Source: Euryarchaeota archaeon UBA40 (GTDB taxonomy: Archaea; Thermoplasmatota; Poseidoniia; Poseidoniales; Thalassarchaeaceae). Taken from it: DNA of 5,257 nt. The translations under genes and the position numbers were made by a program. The notes below the pieces were generated by a model. The model was not told the origin of the DNA. It was given only the letters and a program-made list of their open reading frames with translations, and did no database searches. The DNA lies in NCBI GenBank assembly GCA_002506875.1, contig DAYJ01000092.1:1-5257 (forward strand), read 5' to 3'. Below, one piece after another: positions 1-5,257 of the stretch; position 1 is the first letter of the stretch, and each line of letters opens with the position of its first letter.

Positions 1-507
1 GCATCTCGAATCAGATTGGCTTCTGCATTGCTGGACATGAATGAGATCGATCGTGCACGGAAGCATGCAATGGATGCGCATGATGAGACCAAGGAATCTG
101 AGCCTCATCTCCATGCTAGAGCGCGTATTGTGTTAGGTCGGTTGTATTCAAAGACAGATGATCTCGAACTTGCAGTTCATCACTATAGTGAGGCTTTGAG
201 CGCTCTTGCCGAAGAGCCCGACCATCGTAATTCGGTCGAGATTAAGATGCTCATTGGAGAGGTAATGATGGATACTGGGCGACAGGAGGAGGCGATGGAG
301 TACTACCTCGATGCTCTTGCTGTTGCTGAGGCAAATGACCATCGTATGCTAATTGGTGAGATTCTTGCTCGAATGGGGAGTAGTGATCCGAATCGTACCA
401 ACCGGATGGCTCATCTTCAGCGTGCCCTAGTCGTGTTCAGAGAATTGGGTGCTAATGATCGGATGAGGGATGTCCAAGCATCGGTTCATCGTGCTTTACT
501 TGGTTAG
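1..507 (+). CDS. TPR-repeat protein, C-terminal part (5' end outside window)
   Basis: The reading frame is open from the first base to a TAG at 505-507, giving 168 residues. The TTG at 16 is not a credible start because the frame continues in phase to the window edge, so this is the 3' part of a longer gene. Three to four helical hairpins of tetratricopeptide type are visible at roughly residues 1-34, 40-73, 80-113 and 114-154. Each has the small/large residue pattern of the family, for example LGRLYSKTDDLELAVHHYSEA and IGEVMMDTGRQEEAMEYY. TPR domains are protein-interaction scaffolds; nothing here shows the partner or any catalytic domain. No signal peptide can be judged because the N-terminus is missing. 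The gene is convergent with the pilin-like operon and overlaps its last gene by four bases. A TPR identity is fairly secure; the function is unknown. Confidence 0.85.
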   Translation, partial: ASRIRLASALLDMNEIDRARKHAMDAHDETKESEPHLHARARIVLGRLYSKTDDLELAVHHYSEALSALAEEPDHRNSVEIKMLIGEVMMDTGRQEEAMEYYLDALAVAEANDHRMLIGEILARMGSSDPNRTNRMAHLQRALVVFRELGANDRMRDVQASVHRALLG

Positions 508-971
508 AATCCCGGCTGTTCCAATCCTACAGTGATGTTCCCTTGTTGCAAGGAAATCCACACTATGCTCACGCCTGCAAGATTGGTTTCGCCAGAATGT
601 GTTGCATCTGAAGCGGCCGAGATATCTTGGGTGAACATCCTAGCTTCAGAGGTGTCTGTTATGGTCACGGATTCCTCTGTTAACAGGAGAATCAAACCAA
701 GTCCTGTATCTGCAGAGAGTCGTAGATACACCGGTTCTGCATAGGAAGCATTTGAATCAATTCTCATGGCTGCATCTGCTCGTTCAATAGCCTCTGCAAC
801 CTCTCGAAGGTTTTCTTGAATTGCTTCATTTGTCCATCTTTCCTCGGTTGCCTGTTGAATGTCAAAGGTCCATACTGAGAAGGTAGTTAGGAACATCAGC
901 CCTAGGAAGAAAGTCAGAATATAGCCAATCTCCGTGGCTGCTGCGTCCTCATCTCGTCGATTGATGGTCAT
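504..971 (-). CDS. Small pilin-like membrane-anchored protein (third gene of cassette)
   Basis: This 155-residue protein starts at ATG 971, inside the ATGA overlap with the preceding gene, and has a strong ribosome binding site at 978-986. Residues 1-11 form a short charged leader with RRDEDA. Residues 12-35 are one hydrophobic helix (ATEIGYILTFFLGLMFL), as expected of an archaeal type IV pilin-like class III signal, with probable cleavage near A11 and a Glu at +3. Residues 36-70 look like an amphipathic, charged extension of that helix, and the remainder is beta-rich, ending in alternating strands. There are sequons at N74 and N145 and no cysteines. It resembles, from memory, the small pilin-like families next to larger ones in haloarchaeal operons (DUF7266/DUF7288 type); I cannot confirm membership. 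Likely role: a minor subunit of a surface filament or complex. The pilin-like class is well supported; the function is inferred. Confidence 0.82.
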   Translation of the reverse strand: MTINRRDEDAAATEIGYILTFFLGLMFLTTFSVWTFDIQQATEERWTNEAIQENLREVAEAIERADAAMRIDSNASYAEPVYLRLSADTGLGLILLLTEESVTITDTSEARMFTQDISAASDATHSGETNLAGVSIVWISLQQGNITVGLEQPGF

Positions 972-3220
972 CCGTCAATCACCACCGCGTCATGTTCAAT
1001 CAGAGCCATCTGGAGATTGAAGGATACTGGTCCACCACCTGCGTGGTATATGCTCTCGGTGGAAGTTGGTGTAGGCTGCACCCAGCCAACATAGTCATTC
1101 AGTAGATCTAACCGGCCAGGATAGGTTAACCAGTCAGTGGATGAATCGAGATCGATTGCATCCTGTGAAGCGATGGATGCACCGTATGGCCCATCCCATC
1201 CACGTCGTACTTCGTGGGCTGAAATCGATGCGAGTTGAGATCTTGTGAGTAGAGTCAGAGTGGTCTTGTGGTCGGAGGTGCCGGTATCAAGGGACATATC
1301 AGGGATGACAACAGGTATGGTTACAGCGATTCTTGGTCCGGGCCCTTCACGACTTGGGGGCACTTCGATTGTTGTTGCAACATATTCAGGGTGGTTGGTA
1401 CCTACAAACCCACCACGCCATCCAATCTCAAGTCCTGAGACGCTGGAACTGAAGGTGTAATCCATCCGAGGTAAGGGGATAGACCAGCCCAATCCTACAG
1501 CAGCATGAGGGTCATCTGCATGAGGGCCTCTCATCGTAGCTAACAGTCCGACAGGATGTTCTCCAGCAATCCATGCATCAATTACGCCTCCATCAGAGAG
1601 GAAGGATACATCGGCCCATGGGAGGTGATTCTGAGTCCATCCACTTATGCGATCATCGATCTCAACACATCTGTCCTCTCCCATTGATCGGAGGTCAATC
1701 AGTCCAGAATCACCATGCGAGATGTAGGCTCGAACCGGGCTTTCTCCTTGGTCGAATGGTCTTTCAGCAGTCATTTCGATTCTGCCACCTTCAGCCGATG
1801 TCCATTCAATTGACATCCTTGGTGAACTCTCATTGATGACAGTCGTGCTTGCAAAGGATGGCGCGATATTATCGAGATGTTCTAAGTTGACATCATGTCC
1901 AAGACGCTGTATCATGAGTTCACTTCCATGAGGTGATCCACCTACGATGTTGGACCATGTGCTGGCACTAGTACGTCCGGTTGAGGTGGAATGTAGGTAG
2001 TCTAGGCTCGCAGTCCTAGATGCCTCAGTTCCATCGGCCACAATGTGGGCCTGAACTGGGCTTCCTGAAACAATCCATCCACCTTGGCCACTTACCATGG
2101 CGATACGGGCAGTGTCGCGTGCTCCAACACTATGGTACAAACCATTGATTTCAACAGAGGTTGAGAGAAGTCCAGGATTGTGAATCAATAATTCATTACT
2201 GCTCGCTGGAAAGAGGAAAGTTGTACCTGACGTACTCCCCGTTTGATCCAGAAGCGCAGTCGACCCACTTGTCGATTCCCCTTGCTTCACAATCATATGT
2301 GCAGGGGTCGATGTAGTTACTTCGATAGCCATTGATTCAGCAAGGGTAATCGTTGTCTCCACCATTGCGATACGGCCTTGACTGCCGTCCGGTTCTACCG
2401 TACTCTGTACTACTGAATCCAACGATTGAATGGTGTCTCCAGCATGGGTTACAACAGTAAATGTCTCAGTAGAATAGAGGAGAATAGTCGTATTTCCTGT
2501 CATTGCAGGAATAGTCCAACTTCGCCCCATACCTGTCGGTTCAGGGGAATCGGGGGCGAAGGTGGCCATTCCTCCGTCACCTTGGAAGAAAATAGCCCGC
2601 ATTGGCATCGAGGAGATAGCCATCGCAGGGGAGTCCTGATTGGAATCAATCTCAATGACATTACCCGCTCGTATTCGATGTGTATCTACTCCATCATTGA
2701 CAGTAACGCGTTCCAATGAAGTCTGTAAGGATGCCACTGGTGTCACCAACATTTTTCCATTAGCCTGTGGTGATATGTGTCGGTGTTCAGCATCAATGTG
2801 CGCTCGGAGGTCTGTTAGACACATTGAGGTGAGGTCTCCACCGGGATATCGGTGTTCAATCACAGCATCCAAATCGTTCATGCTATTGAGGCGTAAGGTT
2901 TGGTCCTCAACCAGCGTTGCAGTATACCATGTTCCTCCTCTACGTAGATTCCAACTGACATCCCCTGTATGTGGCTGAATCATCATCTCAGATCGATCTC
3001 CAGGGAGGCCTGCTTCTGAGAGTCGGACAGTTTCTTGAGCGAGATCTGTAAACTGCCCTTCCATGGTTTCACGGTCAACAGCTCCCTGAAGTTCGGCCAT
3101 CGTTGGGACAATCATCGCCATCATTCCAGATATGATGCTGAGGACGATGGCGAAGAGGAGAACGGTAGCGACTGCCGCAGTTACAGCATCCTCGTTCTCC
3201 TGCCTCAGGTCGCGCCTCAT
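968..3220 (-). CDS. Large (750-residue) pilin-like surface protein with internal beta repeats
   Basis: The start is ATG 3220 within an ATGA overlap, with a ribosome binding site at 3224-3232. Residues 1-12 are a charged leader (MRRDLRQENEDA) and 13-40 a single hydrophobic helix, the arrangement of archaeal type IV pilin-like proteins. Residues 45-75 look helical. The remaining 650 or so residues are beta-rich, Ser/Thr/Gly-rich and without further membrane segments, so the body is probably extracellular. A motif of the type SPVxAxI recurs near P206, P306, P388, P495 and P556, usually 20-40 residues before a WxIP/FLFP-like strand, suggesting repeated sandwich domains. The stretch from 333 to 394 faintly recalls the DUF5719 style of repeat. 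Only two cysteines (C134, C518) and two sequons (N243, N463) are present. At 750 residues it is far longer than a structural pilin, so a tip adhesin or cell-surface stalk is the leading inference. I do not recognise the full-length family. Confidence 0.85.
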   Translation of the reverse strand: MRRDLRQENEDAVTAAVATVLLFAIVLSIISGMMAMIVPTMAELQGAVDRETMEGQFTDLAQETVRLSEAGLPGDRSEMMIQPHTGDVSWNLRRGGTWYTATLVEDQTLRLNSMNDLDAVIEHRYPGGDLTSMCLTDLRAHIDAEHRHISPQANGKMLVTPVASLQTSLERVTVNDGVDTHRIRAGNVIEIDSNQDSPAMAISSMPMRAIFFQGDGGMATFAPDSPEPTGMGRSWTIPAMTGNTTILLYSTETFTVVTHAGDTIQSLDSVVQSTVEPDGSQGRIAMVETTITLAESMAIEVTTSTPAHMIVKQGESTSGSTALLDQTGSTSGTTFLFPASSNELLIHNPGLLSTSVEINGLYHSVGARDTARIAMVSGQGGWIVSGSPVQAHIVADGTEASRTASLDYLHSTSTGRTSASTWSNIVGGSPHGSELMIQRLGHDVNLEHLDNIAPSFASTTVINESSPRMSIEWTSAEGGRIEMTAERPFDQGESPVRAYISHGDSGLIDLRSMGEDRCVEIDDRISGWTQNHLPWADVSFLSDGGVIDAWIAGEHPVGLLATMRGPHADDPHAAVGLGWSIPLPRMDYTFSSSVSGLEIGWRGGFVGTNHPEYVATTIEVPPSREGPGPRIAVTIPVVIPDMSLDTGTSDHKTTLTLLTRSQLASISAHEVRRGWDGPYGASIASQDAIDLDSSTDWLTYPGRLDLLNDYVGWVQPTPTSTESIYHAGGGPVSFNLQMALIEHDAVVIDG
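978..986 (-). promoter_or_regulatory. Shine-Dalgarno site for the 155-residue pilin-like gene
   Basis: On the minus strand this reads GGTGGTGAT, matching GGAGGTGAT (the complement of the archaeal 16S rRNA 3' end) at 8 of 9 bases, six bases before the ATG at 971. It lies within the end of the upstream coding region and supports that start within the ATGA overlap. Confidence 0.7.
1520..2614 (-). repeat. Diverged internal repeats within the 750-residue protein (protein level)
   Basis: Within residues 203-567 a short pattern recurs five times: SMPMRAIFFQGDGG, STPAHMIVKQG, SPVQAHIVADG, SPVRAYISHGDSG and HPVGLLATMRG, with the prolines at 206, 306, 388, 495 and 556. The third and fourth copies are preceded by RIAM and RIEM at almost the same distance (16 and 15 residues). 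Copies are followed by strands such as SWTIP, FLFP and GWSIP, and by SNELLIHNPG/GSELMIQRLG in two cases. Spacing varies from 61 to 107 residues. The DNA is not repeated, so the duplication, if real, is old. Confidence 0.45.
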
Positions 3221-4251
3221 GGAATCACCTTCACCCGTTGAATCATGACCTCAAGGCCGAAGCTTTCGGTATCGGAATGGAAGGTTAGGCCATCGGCCCC
3301 ACTGAGTGGCCCCTTAGGTCCAAATCCAGAATATCCATCCAAATCACCGGTGGCAATCCGCAAGGTATGTTCCGCCGTCCAGTGGTCGATATATCTCGGT
3401 TCGACAGTACTTTGGCCACCAACCTCAAAGTGCAAGAAAAGATTTCTTGCTTGATTATCGTCGAATAGATTCAGTATCCCTCGAGATGTCATGTCGAGGT
3501 TACGGTTGAGATCAGTTGCGTTTGGGTCCACGTCTACGTCAAGGAGTACGAGCCGTACTGTATGACCTCCATCAATGGTAGTCCGGTGGCTTAGTCGAGG
3601 AAAACGTTCGATTACCACATCGTCTCCAGGGAGATTTTTGATTACCGCTCCATTCGATAAATCAACATCAAAAGTCCCTTGGGATTGAGGAGAGGATAGT
3701 CGTAGGCCATCGATGGAGATTTCAGCCCACCTGTGGATTACTGTGTCATTGCGATCGAGAACATCGACTTGTAGGGTAGATGTGTAAGGGATACGTTCGT
3801 CAATTAGTGCAGGCATTGAATCCAATTGCCATGTGCCTTGGATCACATCATCTGCCGTAATTCTCACATTCTCTGCAGTACGGTTGTCGCTTTGTATTAC
3901 GATACCTGATCCATTCCGATGGACTTCTACTCGGTCATTTCCATGGATGTCCGCTCCTATTGTCCATGATTCTACATTGAATAGGACATTGATTCCTCCT
4001 CCAGGGATCCCCGTTTCATGGGCTAATCCGGTTCCGTTTGGCATGTCGGCTACAACGAGGAGCCGATTGTTCAGTTGTTCTGCAGTAACTCCTCCTGCCG
4101 CCCAAGCGCGTTGGTCATTAAGATCGATAACAAACGGTTGCAGGAACACGACGACGGCACTCATAATGGCGACCACCATGGCGAGCAGCATTGTCACTCC
4201 GAGTATCTCACTGACTCCGGCTTCACCGGAGGAGCGCGACTCTCTTCGCAT
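3217..4251 (-). CDS. Pilin-like surface protein (first gene of cassette)
   Basis: I chose ATG 4251 (344 residues). An in-frame GTG at 4257 would add two residues, and a stop lies just beyond it at 4261-4263. Residues 1-12 are a leader with RRE and acidic residues, followed by a hydrophobic helix at 13-41 beginning GVSEILGVTMLLAMVV. That is a close match to the archaeal pilin/archaellin-like N-terminal pattern, with likely prepilin peptidase cleavage after G12 and Glu at +3. The rest is beta-rich, with five sequons (N72, N113, N123, N168, N244) and no cysteine, consistent with a glycosylated extracellular domain. Its TGA overlaps the start of the 750-residue gene by four bases. No good ribosome binding site precedes it, unlike the two downstream genes, so a leaderless transcript starting here is plausible. 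It resembles, from memory, haloarchaeal DUF7289-type pilin-like proteins; this is unconfirmed. It may be a minor pilin or an initiator of assembly. Confidence 0.85.
   Translation of the reverse strand: MRRESRSSGEAGVSEILGVTMLLAMVVAIMSAVVVFLQPFVIDLNDQRAWAAGGVTAEQLNNRLLVVADMPNGTGLAHETGIPGGGINVLFNVESWTIGADIHGNDRVEVHRNGSGIVIQSDNRTAENVRITADDVIQGTWQLDSMPALIDERIPYTSTLQVDVLDRNDTVIHRWAEISIDGLRLSSPQSQGTFDVDLSNGAVIKNLPGDDVVIERFPRLSHRTTIDGGHTVRLVLLDVDVDPNATDLNRNLDMTSRGILNLFDDNQARNLFLHFEVGGQSTVEPRYIDHWTAEHTLRIATGDLDGYSGFGPKGPLSGADGLTFHSDTESFGLEVMIQRVKVIP
3224..3232 (-). promoter_or_regulatory. Shine-Dalgarno site for the 750-residue pilin-like gene
   Basis: The minus strand reads GAAGGTGAT, again 8 of 9 matches to GGAGGTGAT, three bases before the ATG at 3220 (five bases from the GGTG core). 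It is embedded in the last codons of the preceding gene and decides the start in favour of the ATGA overlap. Confidence 0.65.
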
Positions 4252-4277
4252 GTCCACGGGTTACATACCGTTCTTGA

Positions 4278-4286
4278 CCTACATAG
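4278..4286 (-). promoter_or_regulatory. Weak candidate TATA-like element upstream of the pilin-like cassette
   Basis: The 67-bp gap before the first pilin-like gene contains CTATGTAGG on the minus strand, centred about 25 bases upstream of the GTG at 4257 and 31 upstream of the ATG at 4251. That is the right distance for an archaeal TATA box serving a leaderless or nearly leaderless transcript. The element is only partly AT-rich and no convincing BRE precedes it, so this is a suggestion. Read-through from the hydrolase gene is the alternative. Confidence 0.2.
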
Positions 4287-4318
4287 CCATTCTCAGGGAG
4301 GCCGGTTCCAAAGGGGGT

Positions 4319-5119
4319 TCACGTCCATCGTAGGGGCTCTGCGGCACGCTGCCCGAGCCAATGTGTGAATTCTGGTCCATCCTGCTTGGAAATCTGGATC
4401 TCTCCCTTGAAATCCTCATCAATTTGGCACAAAACCTCCGACTCAGCCAGATGTGGAGCATTATTCTCAGAGGAAAGATGGCATAGCACAATTGAATCTA
4501 GATTATCGTGCACTAGTCGGTCTAACATCATCGCTGTCTGGCGATTAGAAAGGTGCCCTCCTCGCCCATGGATTCGATCTTTCAGTGACTGTGGATACTT
4601 CATATTTCCAAATAGTCGGTTAACATCGTAGTTTGCTTCGACCGAGATGTGCTGACATCCAGACATATGCTTGATTAGTTCCTCAGTAGGCTCGCCGAGA
4701 TCAGTCATGAAACCGGCGCGTCCTTCAGGTCCGTTTAGGACGAATGCCACGTTTTCTGCATCATCATGAGGTATTGGAATAGGTAGCATGGATAGGTCCG
4801 GCCCCAGATCTCTCCTTTCTAGAGATTCAAACACTCGACATTGATTCACAGGGTCTAGGGAGAGCCTGGCACATGTCTCAAAGTTCGCATGGATTTCCAC
4901 ATCCCATTTTTTTGCAGCAGCACGTGCACTTTTGCCGTGATCTCCGTGGTGGTGGGTGATGAGGATTGCATCAAGGTCTTCGGGTTTAGCATATACCATC
5001 GCGAGGCGTCGTTCGATTTGCCTCATTGAGAATCCACAATCAATCAAAATTGTTGTTTCCTCAGTCCGCACCATGGCGGCATTGCCGCGGCTTCCAGAAC
5101 CGAGGTGAACAATCTCCAT
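4319..5119 (-). CDS. Metallo-beta-lactamase-fold hydrolase, YycJ/WalJ-like
   Basis: This complete 266-residue protein starts at ATG 5119; no other start codon lies in frame before a stop at 5174-5176. The opening MEIVHLGSGSRGNAA matches the family's usual first strand and Ser-Gly-Ser-x-Gly-Asn loop. The metal-binding HxHxDH signature is at residues 56-61 (H56, H58, D60, H61), followed by H118, D140 (FMTDLGEP), E161 (VEANYDVN), H189 (GGHLSN) and H214 (LCHLSSENN). The last motifs are characteristic of the YycJ/WalJ group rather than of RNase J, RNase Z or glyoxalase II. Length and domain content fit a single-domain member. Bacterial relatives have been described as DNA exonucleases; the substrate of an archaeal member is not established, so nuclease activity is inference. 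It is soluble, with no signal peptide. It lies about 67 bp upstream of the pilin-like genes on the same strand and could share a transcript. Confidence 0.92.
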   Translation of the reverse strand: MEIVHLGSGSRGNAAMVRTEETTILIDCGFSMRQIERRLAMVYAKPEDLDAILITHHHGDHGKSARAAAKKWDVEIHANFETCARLSLDPVNQCRVFESLERRDLGPDLSMLPIPIPHDDAENVAFVLNGPEGRAGFMTDLGEPTEELIKHMSGCQHISVEANYDVNRLFGNMKYPQSLKDRIHGRGGHLSNRQTAMMLDRLVHDNLDSIVLCHLSSENNAPHLAESEVLCQIDEDFKGEIQISKQDGPEFTHWLGQRAAEPLRWT

Positions 5120-5185
5120 CCTTGAGAGCCGCGAATAGGAGGACCTTGAACGACTCGGTTGAAGGCCTTGTAATCAGTGGATTAT

Positions 5186-5257
5186 TCAGGCACTTACATT
5201 GATGGAGAGTGCCCCTTGTCCGAACACCGCTCCATCACCATGATAAGGCACTGAATC
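5186..5257 (-). CDS. Possible C-terminal fragment of an unknown protein
   Basis: The minus strand at the right edge is open for 23 codons before a TGA at 5188-5186. The translated tail ends in GDGAVFGQGALSINVSA, which reads like ordinary protein sequence with alternating hydrophobic residues. One other minus-strand frame is open for a similar length, but its product (rich in Cys and Met) looks less natural. The stop is 66 bp from the start of the hydrolase gene on the same strand. I cannot assign a family from 23 residues. The call rests on composition and the dense gene packing of the window. Confidence 0.4.
   Translation of the reverse strand, partial: DSVPYHGDGAVFGQGALSINVSA

Noticed and set aside
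2640..2978. 112-codon plus-strand open frame opposite the large pilin-like gene
   Set aside because: Its Cys- and Arg-rich composition is atypical and it lies wholly within an intact minus-strand gene.
3191..3220. Arg-Arg pairs in the leaders considered as Tat export signals
   Set aside because: The residues after RR are Asp or Glu and there is no S/T-R-R-x-F-L-K consensus; the long hydrophobic helix right after the leader fits a pilin-like class III signal better.
3833..4333. 166-codon plus-strand open frame opposite the first pilin-like gene
   Set aside because: It is antisense to a well-supported gene, rich in Ser, Pro and Arg, and has no recognisable domain or sensible start context; it is a shadow of the minus-strand coding frame.
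4279..4491. 70-codon minus-strand frame overlapping the end of the hydrolase gene
   Set aside because: It is out of frame with a clear family member and lacks a ribosome binding site or protein-like pattern; although it spans the gap before the pilin-like genes, nothing supports translation.
4907..4913. Run of seven T (seven A in the coding strand) in the hydrolase gene, considered as a slippage site or frameshift
   Set aside because: The reading frame is intact across it, encoding two Lys codons, and all family motifs before and after are in one frame.
5120..5185. 66-bp gap before the hydrolase gene searched for a promoter, riboswitch or terminator
   Set aside because: I found no convincing TATA box, stem-loop or T-tract; it may be a simple spacer within an operon.

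Overview
The window looks like a gene-dense stretch of an archaeal genome with roughly balanced base composition. My best guess is a marine Thermoplasmatota lineage such as Marine Group II (Poseidoniales). Three proteins carry archaeal type IV pilin-like N-termini of the GVSEILG kind. Two ribosome binding sites match the archaeal anti-Shine-Dalgarno complement GGAGGTGAT at 8 of 9 positions. The predicted surface proteins are acidic and rich in Asn-X-Ser/Thr sites. The lineage is inference: there is no rRNA or marker gene here.

Layout, left to right. Positions 1-507 (+) hold the 3' end of a tetratricopeptide repeat (TPR) gene. It meets the next unit tail to tail, and the two stop codons overlap within four bases (504-507). 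The rest reads on the minus strand, in transcription order from the right edge: a probable C-terminal fragment of an unknown gene (5257-5186); a complete metallo-beta-lactamase-fold hydrolase of the YycJ/WalJ type (5119-4319); then three pilin-like genes of about 344, 750 and 155 residues (4251-3217, 3220-968, 971-504). The three pilin-like genes are joined by two ATGA overlaps, so their translation is almost certainly coupled. The only real intergenic spaces are about 66 bp upstream of the hydrolase and about 67 bp upstream of the first pilin-like gene. No stretch over 300 bases lacks a gene. I see no tRNA, rRNA, CRISPR array, insertion sequence or attachment site.

The most interesting content is the three-gene pilin-like cassette. 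Each protein has a short charged leader, one hydrophobic helix in the type IV pilin position, and a beta-rich, probably extracellular body. The middle protein is very large for a pilin-like protein and contains about five recurrences of a short Pro-Val-x-Ala-type strand motif, which suggests a stalk of repeated beta domains. My working hypothesis is a minor-pilin or tip-adhesin set assembled by a type IV pilus machinery encoded elsewhere; no ATPase, platform protein or prepilin peptidase lies in the window. The hydrolase is a cytoplasmic housekeeping-type enzyme and may be only a neighbour. The convergent TPR gene has no visible functional link.
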